A model generated the notes under the pieces. It searched no databases. It was not told the DNA's origin and saw only the letters and a program-made list of their open reading frames with translations. A stretch of DNA of 64,000 nucleotides from JBCBUE01 sp039818285 (GTDB taxonomy: Bacteria > Planctomycetota > Phycisphaerae > Phycisphaerales > Phycisphaeraceae): NCBI GenBank assembly GCA_039818285.1, contig JBCBUE010000006.1, forward strand, positions 1 to 64,000, given 5' to 3'. The position numbers were made by a program, and so were the translations under genes. Shown here in pieces: positions 7,840 through 16,519 of the stretch (position 1 is its first letter; each line of letters opens with the position of its first letter).

Positions 7840-8316
7840 ATGACCGACCTCAAGACGCTCCGGCAACTGATCAAGCTCATGGTCGACAACGAGTTGACCG
7901 AGCTGGACCTCGAGGAGGGCGGCGAGAAGATCCGCCTCAAGCGGCGTGACGGCTCGCCGGTGATCACGGCGACGCCGATGGCCGTGGCCCCGCCCGCCGG
8001 TGTCGCCCCGGCCGCGCCGCCCGCCGCCAACGATGGCGCCGCGCCCGCCGCCACCGAGGCCGACGCCGACGAGGGGCTCGACCCGCTCAAGTCCCCCATG
8101 GTCGGCACCTGCTACCTCGCGCCCAGCCCCGAGGCCGACAAGTTTGTGAACGTTGGCGACCGCGTGTCGGCCGACACCGTTGTCTGCCTGATCGAGGCGA
8201 TGAAGGTCTTCAACGAGATCAAGGCCGAGATGTCCGGCACGATCGAGAAGGTCCTCGTCGACAACGGCCAGGCCGTCGAGTTCGACCAGCCGATCTTCCT
8301 CGTCCGCCCGGACTAA
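7840..8316 (+). CDS. accB: Acetyl-CoA carboxylase biotin carboxyl carrier protein
   Basis: 158 residues. Carries biotin between biotin carboxylase and carboxyltransferase in the first step of fatty acid synthesis. The C-terminal biotinyl domain holds the EAMKV motif with the biotinylated lysine at K122, preceded by SPMVGTCYLAPSPEA (the thumb region typical of AccB) and followed by GTIEKVLVDNGQAVEFDQPIF. The N-terminal KTLRQLIKLMVDNELTELDLEE matches AccB, and an Ala/Pro-rich linker (residues about 45-75) joins the two. Located 18 bases ahead of accC, clearly one operon. Confidence 0.97.
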   Translation: MTDLKTLRQLIKLMVDNELTELDLEEGGEKIRLKRRDGSPVITATPMAVAPPAGVAPAAPPAANDGAAPAATEADADEGLDPLKSPMVGTCYLAPSPEADKFVNVGDRVSADTVVCLIEAMKVFNEIKAEMSGTIEKVLVDNGQAVEFDQPIFLVRPD

Positions 8317-8334
8317 GCGTCGAGGCGACCGCCC

Positions 8335-9678
8335 ATGTTCAAACGCATCCTCATCGCCAACCGCGGCGAGATCGCCGTCCGCATCATCCGCGCCGCCCGC
8401 GAGCTCGGCGTCGAGTCCGTCGCCGTCTACTCCACCGCCGACGCCGAGTCCAAGCACGTCCGCATCGCCGACCGCGCCATCTGCATTGGCCCGCCCGTGG
8501 CTACCGAGTCGTACCTCAACATCCCGCGGATCATCTCCGCCGCCGAGGTCGCCAACGTCGACGCGATCCACCCCGGCTACGGCTTCCTCGCCGAGAACGC
8601 GCACTTCGCCGAGGTCTGCCGCTCGTGCAACATCGAGTTCATCGGCCCGTCCGTCGAGTCGATGCGCACCCTCGGCGACAAGGTCGCCTGCAAGCAGCTG
8701 GCGATCAAGCACAAGGTGCCCACGGCCGCCGGCTCGAAGGAGGGCGTCACCGAGGAGGCCGACGCCGTCAAGCTCGCCAAGGACATCGGCTACCCCGTCA
8801 TGATCAAGGCGGCGGCGGGCGGCGGTGGCCGAGGCATGCGCGTCGCCAACAACGACATGTCCCTGCGCTCCGGGCTCAACGCCGCCCGCGCCGAGGCCGA
8901 GGCCGCCTTCGGCGACGGCACCGTCTACATCGAGAAGTTCATCGACAAGGCCCAGCACGTCGAGGTCCAGATCCTCGGCGACACCCACGGCAACATCGTC
9001 CACCTCTTCGAGCGCGACTGCACGATGCAACGCCGCAAGCAGAAGCTCATCGAAGAAGCCCCCTGCCCCAAGATCACCAACGACCAGCGCAAGAAGGTCT
9101 GCCAGGCCGCCGTCCGTCTCTGCAAGGCCGCCGGCTATTACTCGGCCGGGACCGTCGAGTTCCTCATGGACAAGGACAAGCAGTTCTACCTCATGGAGGT
9201 GAACACCCGCGTCCAGGTCGAGCACCCCGTCACCGAGGCCATCACGGGCATCGACATCGTCAAGAACCAGATCCGCGTCGCCGCCGGCGAGAAGCTGCCC
9301 TTCTCCCAGAAAGACGTCAAGATCAACGGCCACGCCATCGAGGCCCGCATCAACGCCGAGGACCCCGAGCGCGACTTCGCCCCCTGCGCCGGCGTCGTCG
9401 AAGAGTTCTTCCCGCCCGGCGGGTTCGGCGTCCGCCTCGACACGCACTGCCACTCCGGCTATCGCGTGCCGCCCAACTACGACTCGATGATCGCCAAGCT
9501 CATCGTCCACCGCCCCGATCGCGAGCAGGCCATCGACACACTCCATGAAGCGCTGCGCGAGTTCCACGTCGCCCCCACCAAGACGACGATCCCCCTGCAC
9601 CAGCGCCTGATGAAGAACGGCCACTTCCGCCGAAACGACGTCGACATCAACTTCGTCGAGCGGCTGCTCGCGGGGTAA
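8335..9678 (+). CDS. accC: Acetyl-CoA carboxylase biotin carboxylase subunit
   Basis: 447 residues, the standard length. ATP-grasp enzyme that carboxylates biotin on AccB. Recognisable landmarks are FKRILIANRGEIAVRIIRAARELG at the N-terminus, HPGYGFLAENAHFAEVC, the glycine-rich ATP loop KAAAGGGGRGMRV, ERDCTMQRRKQKLIEEAPCP, and the catalytic MEVNTRVQVEHPVTE. The C-terminal DSMIAKLIVHRPDREQAI is also typical. A GAGGCGA sequence precedes the start. The gene ends 41 bases from a convergent MFS gene. Confidence 0.98.
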   Translation: MFKRILIANRGEIAVRIIRAARELGVESVAVYSTADAESKHVRIADRAICIGPPVATESYLNIPRIISAAEVANVDAIHPGYGFLAENAHFAEVCRSCNIEFIGPSVESMRTLGDKVACKQLAIKHKVPTAAGSKEGVTEEADAVKLAKDIGYPVMIKAAAGGGGRGMRVANNDMSLRSGLNAARAEAEAAFGDGTVYIEKFIDKAQHVEVQILGDTHGNIVHLFERDCTMQRRKQKLIEEAPCPKITNDQRKKVCQAAVRLCKAAGYYSAGTVEFLMDKDKQFYLMEVNTRVQVEHPVTEAITGIDIVKNQIRVAAGEKLPFSQKDVKINGHAIEARINAEDPERDFAPCAGVVEEFFPPGGFGVRLDTHCHSGYRVPPNYDSMIAKLIVHRPDREQAIDTLHEALREFHVAPTKTTIPLHQRLMKNGHFRRNDVDINFVERLLAG

Positions 9679-9719
9679 GGCCGCCGATGGCATGGGCGGT
9701 CATGCACACTCGATCCGAG

Positions 9720-11240
9720 CTACCGATCTGCGCCTTCCAGCTTCTTGCTGGTCAGGCACAACACCAGGGCCAATCCAATGACAGCAAACGCGATCGGCGC
9801 GAGATACGCCAGGTGGAAGCCGTGCGTGAACGCCTGCTCCATCGCCTTGACGATCTGCTCGCCCTGCTCGGACGAGAACTTGCCGAGGATCGCCTTGCTG
9901 GCTTCCGACTGAGGCGACCCGCCGTTGAGCGCCGCCAGGTCGGCCGATGAGACCTGGATGCCCAGCGTGCTCAGCGACGCGCGGAGGTGCACCGCGCTGG
10001 TCGCCGACAGGATCGCCGTCGCGAACGCCACGCCGATCGCCCCGAACCCCAGGTGCGACATGAACGACAGCCCGCCCGCCAGCCCGGCGTTCTTCTCGCT
10101 CACCGCCCCCACCGCCGCCGTGCTCGCCAGCGGCACGCAGATGCCTCCCCCCGCCGCGATCACGACCATCATCACCACCAGCATCGGGTAACCCGTCTCT
10201 CGCGACAGCGCCCACACGCACAGGCACCCCAGCACGGTGACGGCAAAGCCGATCACCAGCGGCCGCTTCGCGCCGAACCGGTCGTAGACCGACCCGCCCA
10301 GCACCGCCGTGATCGCCAGCACGAACATCATCGGCAGCATCCCGAACGTCGACGCCAGCTCCGACCAGCCCTCGACCTTGTTGAGGTACTGCGGGCCGTA
10401 CATGAATATCACGAAGAACGACGGCACCATCAGCCCGTTGGCCAGCAGGGCGATCATGAAGTGTCGGTTGGCCAGCATCCGCGGCGGCATCATCGGCTGC
10501 GGCACGACCCGCTCGATCAGCGGGAACACCGCCGCCAGCGCGGCCGCCAGGATCAGCAGGCCGATCGTCGGCCACGACGCCCAGCCCCAGTCGGCCCCGA
10601 CGTCCATCGCGTACATCAGCGCAAAGGCCGCGAGCGTCAGGGCGATCATCCCGCCGTAGTCGATCCGCTCGCCTTGCCGGTCCGGCGATCGCTCGACCAG
10701 CGCGAGCGCCACGAACACCGCGATCCCCGACAGGATCACGTTAAACCCGAAGAACCACCGCCAGTCCCCGAACGCCGCGAGCGACCCGGCGATCATCGGG
10801 CCGATGATGTTGCCCAGCGTCACGCACCCCATCACCAGGCCCATCGTGGCGCCGCGCTTCTCGGGCGCGACCGAGGTCTGCGGGATGGCGATCACGCAAG
10901 GCCACATCATCGAGGCCGCGATTCCCTGGACGGCCCGCGAGACGATCAGCAGCGTGATCGACGGCGCCAGCGCGCACGCCGCCGAGGACGCGATGAACAG
11001 CAGCAGCCCGCCCAGCAGCATTCGCTTGCGCCCGAACATGTCCGCCAGCCGTCCGCTGGCGACCAGCGTCATCGCGAAAGCCAACGCGTAAATGTTGAAC
11101 ACCCACTGCGTGGTCGTGATGTCGACGTTGAACTCGTTCTCGATCGCCGTGACGAGCATCACGGCGCCGATGAAGTCGGTCCCCACCGCCAGCGCGGGCA
11201 GGGCGACGCTCATCACGGCTCGGGCGACCTTGCGATCCAC
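9720..11240 (-). CDS. MFS drug efflux transporter, DHA2 (14-TM) type
   Basis: 506 residues from GTG 11240; ATG 11213 (MSVALPALAVGTDFIG) is an alternative start and neither has a clear ribosome-binding site. About fourteen hydrophobic segments fit the EmrB/QacA group. Motif A after helix 2 reads ASGRLADMFGRKRMLL, matching G-x-L-A-D-x-x-G-R-K/R, and motif C-like glycines lie in helix 5 (LGNIIGPMIAGSLAAFGDWRWFF). Probably a proton-coupled exporter of amphipathic compounds; substrate cannot be deduced. No regulator or periplasmic adaptor gene lies next to it. Confidence 0.88.
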   Translation of the reverse strand: MDRKVARAVMSVALPALAVGTDFIGAVMLVTAIENEFNVDITTTQWVFNIYALAFAMTLVASGRLADMFGRKRMLLGGLLLFIASSAACALAPSITLLIVSRAVQGIAASMMWPCVIAIPQTSVAPEKRGATMGLVMGCVTLGNIIGPMIAGSLAAFGDWRWFFGFNVILSGIAVFVALALVERSPDRQGERIDYGGMIALTLAAFALMYAMDVGADWGWASWPTIGLLILAAALAAVFPLIERVVPQPMMPPRMLANRHFMIALLANGLMVPSFFVIFMYGPQYLNKVEGWSELASTFGMLPMMFVLAITAVLGGSVYDRFGAKRPLVIGFAVTVLGCLCVWALSRETGYPMLVVMMVVIAAGGGICVPLASTAAVGAVSEKNAGLAGGLSFMSHLGFGAIGVAFATAILSATSAVHLRASLSTLGIQVSSADLAALNGGSPQSEASKAILGKFSSEQGEQIVKAMEQAFTHGFHLAYLAPIAFAVIGLALVLCLTSKKLEGADR

Positions 11241-11290
11241 CCGCGCAGCGTACTAGGAGACCGGCCCGCCCCCCTGCCCCGCCGTCAACC

Positions 11291-12172
11291 TCACCCCGGC
11301 CAGTCCCCCGAGAACACCTCCACCGCCGGCCCGGTCATGTACACGTGATGATCCGTCCCCCGCCACTCAAGCTCCAGCGGCCCGCCCGGCAGCTCGGCCG
11401 TGATCTTCCGCTCCATCTTGCCCGTCACCACCCCCGCCACGCACACCGCGCACGCCCCCGTCCCGCACGCCAGCGTCGCCCCCGACCCGCGCTCCCAGTG
11501 GGTGACTTTCACGTGCGTCGTGTCGAGCACCTCCACGAAGTGGCTGTTGATCCGGTTCTCGAAGTACGCCGCGTTCTCCAGCGGCGGGCCGTAGACCAGG
11601 TGGTCGTCGTCGCCGAGCGTGTCGCGGAAGACCACGACGTGCGGGTTGCCCATCGACACGAACACGCCCCGCATCACCGCCGAGGGCGCGTAGTCCGACG
11701 TCGAACGCAACGGGATCTCGTAGCTGGTCTCGTCGAGCTTGAGCAGCCGGCGCGTCACGCCGACCGCCTCGGGCCCCAGCTTGGGCTCGCCCATGTCGAC
11801 GGTCACGCGGTCGATCTTACCGTCGCCGTTGGATTGGTAGTTGAGGCTGAGCACGCCGCAGGCCGTCTCGATCTTCATCGGCGACGCGTGCGGGTTGGGG
11901 CCGATGCCGTGGTCGTGGACGAACTTGCACACGCAGCGGATGCCGTTGCCGCACATCTCGCCTTCGGAGCCATCGGCGTTGAACATCCACATCCGCGCCG
12001 AGGCGTCGACGCCCTCGCTGGGCGGCATGACGAGGATCAGCCCGTCGGAGCCGACGCCGCGATGGCGATCGCTCGCCTCCCGAGCCACGCCCGCGGGGTC
12101 GTGCGGGACGTGGTCGAAGCCGTTGACGAACAGGTAGTCGTTGCCCAGGCCGTGGAGCTTGGTGAAATGCAT
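11291..12172 (-). CDS. dapF: Diaminopimelate epimerase
   Basis: 293 residues. Interconverts LL- and meso-diaminopimelate for lysine and peptidoglycan synthesis, without cofactor. The two catalytic cysteines are in EMCGNGIRC (C74) and LACGTGACA (C236), with the N-terminal FTKLHGLGNDYLFV and the NADGSE motif all present. Length is slightly above the usual 275 because of an insertion around residues 150-165 (YEIPLRSTSDYAPSAV). It lies 34 bases downstream of the oxidoreductase on the same strand and may be cotranscribed. Confidence 0.96.
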   Translation of the reverse strand: MHFTKLHGLGNDYLFVNGFDHVPHDPAGVAREASDRHRGVGSDGLILVMPPSEGVDASARMWMFNADGSEGEMCGNGIRCVCKFVHDHGIGPNPHASPMKIETACGVLSLNYQSNGDGKIDRVTVDMGEPKLGPEAVGVTRRLLKLDETSYEIPLRSTSDYAPSAVMRGVFVSMGNPHVVVFRDTLGDDDHLVYGPPLENAAYFENRINSHFVEVLDTTHVKVTHWERGSGATLACGTGACAVCVAGVVTGKMERKITAELPGGPLELEWRGTDHHVYMTGPAVEVFSGDWPG

Positions 12173-12206
12173 GCGTCGCGGATGGTAGCCGCGGTCGGCG
12201 GTGGAT

Positions 12207-13388
12207 TCAGAAACTGCCGCCCATCGCGGCGGCGCCGGCCGAGGCGTCGACCTTCTTTTGAAAGGTGGAGTTGGCGATCAGCTCGTCGAGCTTGGCGGCG
12301 AACGCCTCGCGGTCCATCGGCAGGTCGACCGGGGCCGAGTCGTTCAGCCCGCTGTACAGCATGGCGTTGCCCAGCTCGAGGCCGTTGATGCCCTCGACGG
12401 CCGGAGCCATGAGCGTGTCGTCCTTGCCCAGGAGGTAGTTGACGAAGTTGACCGTGATCGACTGGTGCTGGGGGACCCTCTGGTCGGGGGCCTTGATGCG
12501 GTGCTCGGTGACCGCGACGTCGCCGAACCGATCGGGCGAGCTCATCGTGAACTCTCGGATGTCCTGGCTGGCCTCGCGGAAGACGATGTCGCCGGTGTCG
12601 GGCGCTTCGAGCGTGCCGTTGCTGCCGACGATCGTCAGGCGGTTGATGCCGGGCGTCTGGCCGGTCGAGGTGATAAACGTCCCGGTCGCGCCGTTGGCGA
12701 AGGTCATCATCGTGGTGATGTCGTCCTCGACCTCGATGTCGTGGAACTTGCCGACGCCGGCGATCGTCCACAGCCGGCTGGGCATGCCGACGAACCACTG
12801 GAACAGGTCCAGGTTGTGCGGGCACTGGTTCAGCAGCACGCCGCCGCCCTCGCCCCGCCACGTCGCCCGCCAGCCGCCCGAGTTGTAGTACGTCTGGCTG
12901 CGGAACCAGTTGGTGATGACCCACTCGACGCGGATCAGCTCGCCGACCGTGCCGTTGTCCATCATCTTCTTGATCTGCTGCCACTGCGGTCGCGTCCGCT
13001 GATTGAACATCGCGGCGTAAACCAGCTTGGGGTGCTTCTTGAGCGCCGTTTCGTATGCCGTGTTGGTCTCAGCGGCGATCTTGGCGGTGACGGCCACGGG
13101 CTTCTCAACCAGCACGTGCACCCCGTGCTCGAACGCCAGCCGGGCGTAGGCGGGGTGGTCGTAGTGCGGGGTGGCGATCAGGACCGCGTCGACCTCACCG
13201 GAACTGATCAATGCCTCCGCCGTGTCGAACCGCCGGCAGTCGTCGTAGCCACGGGCGGCCTCGTCCGCGGCCGCGGGCTTGTGGTCGCAGACCGCCGCGA
13301 ACGTCAGCCCGTCGACCTCCGAGAAGTACTTGGCGTGGTGGCTGCCCATCGAACCGCAGCCGATCAGTCCCAGTCGCACCTGTTCCAT
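12207..13388 (-). CDS. Gfo/Idh/MocA-family NAD(P)-dependent oxidoreductase
   Basis: 393 residues. The N-terminal Rossmann fold starts VRLGLIGCGSMGSHHAKYF and continues to AVLIATPHYDHPAYARLAFEHGVHVLVEKPVAV, which includes the conserved EKP lysine. A C-terminal alpha/beta domain follows, with GGVLLNQCPHNLDLFQWFVG holding the HNLD motif (candidate catalytic histidine). Members oxidise or reduce sugars and inositols; the substrate here is unknown. The start is supported by a strong AAGGAGATA site 7-8 bases upstream, and TAGAAT about 27 bases upstream could be a -10 element, though no -35 was recognised. Divergent from the aminotransferase gene across 123 bases. Confidence 0.9.
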   Translation of the reverse strand: MEQVRLGLIGCGSMGSHHAKYFSEVDGLTFAAVCDHKPAAADEAARGYDDCRRFDTAEALISSGEVDAVLIATPHYDHPAYARLAFEHGVHVLVEKPVAVTAKIAAETNTAYETALKKHPKLVYAAMFNQRTRPQWQQIKKMMDNGTVGELIRVEWVITNWFRSQTYYNSGGWRATWRGEGGGVLLNQCPHNLDLFQWFVGMPSRLWTIAGVGKFHDIEVEDDITTMMTFANGATGTFITSTGQTPGINRLTIVGSNGTLEAPDTGDIVFREASQDIREFTMSSPDRFGDVAVTEHRIKAPDQRVPQHQSITVNFVNYLLGKDDTLMAPAVEGINGLELGNAMLYSGLNDSAPVDLPMDREAFAAKLDELIANSTFQKKVDASAGAAAMGGSF

Positions 13389-13511
13389 CTGGATATCTCC
13401 TTAGCCCGCATTCTACCGGGTCCGTGGCCTTGGCCCGCGGGAGGCCGAGGTGGTACGTTGTTTGATCTGCCCCACCCGTACCCCGGCCGCCCACGCCCAC
13501 GGTTTCCGCCC

Positions 13512-14720
13512 ATGCTCGCCGACGTTCAACCCGCGCCCCCCGACCCGATCCTCGGCCTCACCGAGGCCTATCGCGCCGACACCCGGCCCGGCAAGCTCAA
13601 CCTCGGCGTCGGCATCTATCGCGACGACCACGGCCGCACCCCCGTCCTGGACGCCGTCCGACAGGCCGAACGCGTCATCGTCGACACCCAGACCACCAAG
13701 GATTACCTGCCCATCGACGGCGAGCCCGGCTACCACCGCGCCGTCCGCGACCTGCTCTTCGGCGCCGAACGCGACGCCGCCCTCGCCGGCCGCGCCCGCG
13801 TCTGCGCCTCGCCCGGCGGCTCAGGCGGCCTGCGCATCGTCGCCGAGATGATCCACTTCGCCTTCCCCGACACCCGGCTCTGGGTCCCCACCCCCACTTG
13901 GCCCAACCACCCCGCCATCTTCGCCGCCGCCAACCTGCCCACCCAGACCTACCGCTACTTCGACCCCAAGCGCAACGGCCTCGACTTCGACGCCATGCTC
14001 GACGACCTCAAGCAGGTCCCCGACGGCGACACCGTCCTCCTCCACGGCTGCTGCCACAACCCCACCGGCGTCGACCCCTCGACCGACCAATGGCTCGCCC
14101 TCGCTGACGTCCTGGCCAACCGACCCATCCTCCCCCTGATCGACCTGGCCTATCTCGGCTTCGGCACCGGCCTCGAAGCCGACGCCGCCGGCGTCTACGC
14201 CATCCTCGACGCCTGCCCCGAAGCCGTCGTGGTCATGTCCTTCTCCAAGAACTTCTCGCTCTATCGCGAGCGCGTCGGCGCCATCGTCCACGTCGCCGAG
14301 TCCGACACCGTCGCCACCGACGTCCTCTCCCGCATCAAGCAGACCGTCCGCCGCAACTACTCCAACCCCCCCGGCCACGGCGCCGAGGTCGTCCGCACCA
14401 TCCTCAGCACCCCCGCCCTGCGGACCCAATGGCTCGGCGAGCTCGACGCCATGCGCTCCCGCATCAACACCACCCGGTCCGCCCTCACCGCCGGCCTCGA
14501 CCAACGCGGCGTCCGCCTCTCGGCCGACGGCAACGGCTTCATCGGCCGCCAGCGCGGCATGTTCACCCTCACCGGCCTGACCAAGGACCAAGTCCACGCC
14601 ATCCGCCAGCACCACGCCGTCTACGCCGTCGACTCCGGCCGCATCAACGTCGCCGGCATCACCCCCGACAAGCTCGACGCCGTCTGCGACGCCATCGCCG
14701 ACGCCGTCGGCACCGCCTGA
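13512..14720 (+). CDS. Class I aromatic/aspartate aminotransferase (PLP enzyme)
   Basis: 402 residues from ATG 13512 (MLADVQPAPPDPILGLTEAYRAD); the frame is open far upstream but only this start gives a family-like N-terminus. Matches the aspartate/tyrosine aminotransferase subgroup: PDPILGLTEAYRADTRPGKLNLGVGIYRDDHGRTPVL, then HGCCHNPTGVDPS (Asn contact), PLIDLAYLGFG (D211, binding the PLP ring nitrogen) and SFSKNFSLYRERVGA (K246, Schiff-base lysine). Probably transfers amino groups between aspartate, aromatic amino acids and 2-oxoglutarate. It lies 30 bases upstream of prfB. Confidence 0.92.
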   Translation: MLADVQPAPPDPILGLTEAYRADTRPGKLNLGVGIYRDDHGRTPVLDAVRQAERVIVDTQTTKDYLPIDGEPGYHRAVRDLLFGAERDAALAGRARVCASPGGSGGLRIVAEMIHFAFPDTRLWVPTPTWPNHPAIFAAANLPTQTYRYFDPKRNGLDFDAMLDDLKQVPDGDTVLLHGCCHNPTGVDPSTDQWLALADVLANRPILPLIDLAYLGFGTGLEADAAGVYAILDACPEAVVVMSFSKNFSLYRERVGAIVHVAESDTVATDVLSRIKQTVRRNYSNPPGHGAEVVRTILSTPALRTQWLGELDAMRSRINTTRSALTAGLDQRGVRLSADGNGFIGRQRGMFTLTGLTKDQVHAIRQHHAVYAVDSGRINVAGITPDKLDAVCDAIADAVGTA

Positions 14721-14750
14721 ACCCGCCACGCGGCCGCGACCCACCCCGCC

Positions 14751-15896
14751 ATGTCCCAGGTCACCCACGAAAATATCCCCGACCAGCTCGACGACATCGA
14801 CCAGCGCGTCGCCGCGCTGCGCGACTCGCTCCGCTTCGACGAACGCCGCGGCAAGCTCAAGGAACTCGAAGAGAAAATGGGCGCCCCCGACTTCTGGGAC
14901 GACCCCGATCGAGCCAACGAGACCGTCGCCGAGCTGAAAAAAGCCAAGGCCATCACCGAGCCCGTCGCCAAGCTCCTCGAGCAAGCCGAGGAAGCCCGAT
15001 TGCTCTGGGACATGGCCGAGGAGGCCAACGACGCCGACTCGCGCGCCGAGGTCGACGAGATGATCGGCAAGATCCGCGAGGCCATCGCCTCAGTCGAGAA
15101 GCTCTCCCTCCTTGCCGGCAAGTACGACGACCGCAACTGCTACCTGTCGATCTACTCCCGCGAGGGCGGCACCGAGGCCGACGACTGGTGCGAGATGCTC
15201 ATGCGTATGTACCTGCGCTACTTCGAGCGCACCGGCTACGACGTGAAAGAGGTCGCGCTCAACCACGGCAACGAGGCCGGCCTCAAGGACGTCACCCTCT
15301 TCGTGAAGGGTCCGATGGCCTTCGGCTACCTCTCCTGCGAACGCGGCACCCACCGGCTGGCGCGCGTCTCGCCCTTCAACGCCCAGGGCAAACGCCAGAC
15401 CTCCTTCTGCGCGGTCGACGTCATCCCCGAGTTCCCCGACACCGGCGGCCCCGAGATCGACGAGCAGTACCTCGACGTCCAGCCCTTCGCCCGCTCCTCG
15501 GGCCCCGGCGGGCAGAACGTCAACAAGCTCGCCACCGCGATCCGCCTGGTCTATTCCCACCCCGACCTGCCCGAGCCCATCATGGTCGTCTGCTCCGTCG
15601 AGCGCAAGCTCGAGCAGAACAAGAAGCAGGCCATGTCCATCCTCCGCGGCAAGCTCGAGCTGATCGACGAGCAGAAGCGCCAGTCCGAGATGGACGCGGC
15701 CACCGGCGGCGCGCTCGACATGGGCTGGGGCACGCAGATCCGCAGCTACGTCTTCTACGACAACCGCGTGAAAGACCACCGCACCGGCTTCGAGATCGGT
15801 AACCCCCAGCAAGTCATCGACGGCGACCTCCAGGGGTTCATCGACGCCGAACTGCAACGCCGCGCTAAGGCCCGCCAGGCCGCCGACCCGGGCTGA
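14751..15896 (+). CDS. prfB: Peptide chain release factor 2
   Basis: 381 residues. Terminates translation at UGA and UAA. The SPF tripeptide (207-209, RVSPFNAQGKRQTSF) identifies RF2 rather than RF1, and GGQ is at 253-255 (SSGPGGQNVNKL). Unlike E. coli and most bacteria, the reading frame is continuous through the place corresponding to the programmed +1 frameshift (ALRDSLRFDERR, equivalent to the end of the short leader peptide), with no internal TGA, so there is no autoregulatory frameshift here. Followed by a small hairpin at 15921-15941. Confidence 0.97.
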   Translation: MSQVTHENIPDQLDDIDQRVAALRDSLRFDERRGKLKELEEKMGAPDFWDDPDRANETVAELKKAKAITEPVAKLLEQAEEARLLWDMAEEANDADSRAEVDEMIGKIREAIASVEKLSLLAGKYDDRNCYLSIYSREGGTEADDWCEMLMRMYLRYFERTGYDVKEVALNHGNEAGLKDVTLFVKGPMAFGYLSCERGTHRLARVSPFNAQGKRQTSFCAVDVIPEFPDTGGPEIDEQYLDVQPFARSSGPGGQNVNKLATAIRLVYSHPDLPEPIMVVCSVERKLEQNKKQAMSILRGKLELIDEQKRQSEMDAATGGALDMGWGTQIRSYVFYDNRVKDHRTGFEIGNPQQVIDGDLQGFIDAELQRRAKARQAADPG

Positions 15897-15920
15897 TCGA
15901 CGTTCCCCACGCCCGCATCC

Positions 15921-15941
15921 GTCGCGCAAACACTGCGCGAC
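15921..15941 (+). other. Intergenic hairpin after prfB
   Basis: Perfect 8-base arms GTCGCGCA / TGCGCGAC around a 5-base loop, starting 25 bases after the prfB stop. No U-run follows, so it is not a standard intrinsic terminator; it could stabilise the 3' end or act with Rho. A related hairpin, sharing GTCGCGCAA and CTGCGCG, occurs at 22080-22100. Confidence 0.55.
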
Positions 15942-15957
15942 GCAGGCCTGTCGCGAC

Positions 15958-15995
15958 CTATATGTAGGGCTTGGCGGCCGTCGCTCGCTATATGT
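15958..15995. repeat. Direct octamer repeat CTATATGT
   Basis: CTATATGT occurs at 15958-15965 and again at 15988-15995, exactly 30 bases apart (about three helical turns), in the 222-base gap ahead of the MerR gene. The AT-rich word stands out in this GC-rich DNA and the spacing would place both copies on one helix face. A regulator-binding role is conjecture. Confidence 0.4.
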
Positions 15996-16052
15996 TGTGG
16001 CCCGCTGCGATCTGTTGGCGCGACGTAAGTCACTGTCATCACGGCCGATAAG

Positions 16053-16082
16053 TTCAAGCGCGCCCCGGCCGCTTGACGATAC
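16053..16082 (+). promoter_or_regulatory. Promoter with MerR-type dyad in the spacer
   Basis: TTCAAG (16053-16058), 17 bases, then ACGATA (16076-16081). The spacer region contains a perfect inverted repeat, TCAAGCG (16054-16060) and CGCTTGA (16070-16076), separated by 9 bases. MerR-family regulators typically bind such a dyad between -35 and -10, and the gene starting 37 bases downstream encodes a MerR-type protein, so autoregulation is likely. The promoter follows the same layout as five others in the window. Confidence 0.6.
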
Positions 16083-16118
16083 GTCCATCCGTCAAAGCCG
16101 TTCAGGAGACCGCCGACG

Positions 16119-16490
16119 ATGGATCGTCAAGCCCTCGCGCCCGCCGACCTCACCGACCTCGACCCCGCCCCGGCACTGCGACTGGTCGGCCCCGACCCCA
16201 GCCGATACACGCTCGATGAAGCCCGCGATCGCTTCCTCGCCGCGCCCCCGCCCAAGCTCTACAAGGTCGGCGAGCTCGCCGCCTACACCGGCCTGACCCG
16301 TCAGACCATCCACAACTACACCCGCTGGAGCCTCATCCACGAGGCCGGCTGGACCGCCGGCGGCCACCGCCTCTACCCCGCGTCGGTCTTCCGTCGCCTC
16401 CGTCGCATCCTCCAGCTCCGCCGCGACCGCACCGTCCCCGAGATCCGCGCCATCCTCGACCGCGAACTCAGCCCCACCCCCGCCGCCTGA
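16119..16490 (+). CDS. MerR-family transcriptional regulator, small
   Basis: 123 residues. A winged-helix MerR DNA-binding domain occupies about residues 44-115: KLYKVGELAAYTGLTRQTIHNYTRWSLIHEAGWTAGGHRLYPASVFRRLRRILQLRRD, including the helix-turn-helix and the wing ending in the R-Y/L-Y pattern. An N-terminal extension of about 43 residues (LTDLDPAPALRLVGPDPSRYTLDEARDRFLA) has no known match. There is no C-terminal effector or dimerisation coiled coil, so it belongs to the short MerR/excisionase-like forms. A dyad in its own promoter suggests self-control. It lies 29 bases upstream of the TPR gene. Confidence 0.85.
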   Translation: MDRQALAPADLTDLDPAPALRLVGPDPSRYTLDEARDRFLAAPPPKLYKVGELAAYTGLTRQTIHNYTRWSLIHEAGWTAGGHRLYPASVFRRLRRILQLRRDRTVPEIRAILDRELSPTPAA

Positions 16491-16519
16491 TCCCCTAAAC
16501 CCGCCTGGCCCCGCCGACC

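Noticed and set aside
14751..14900. Programmed +1 frameshift expected in prfB
   Set aside because: The frame is continuous through the equivalent position and contains no in-frame TGA; the full N-terminus is family-like.
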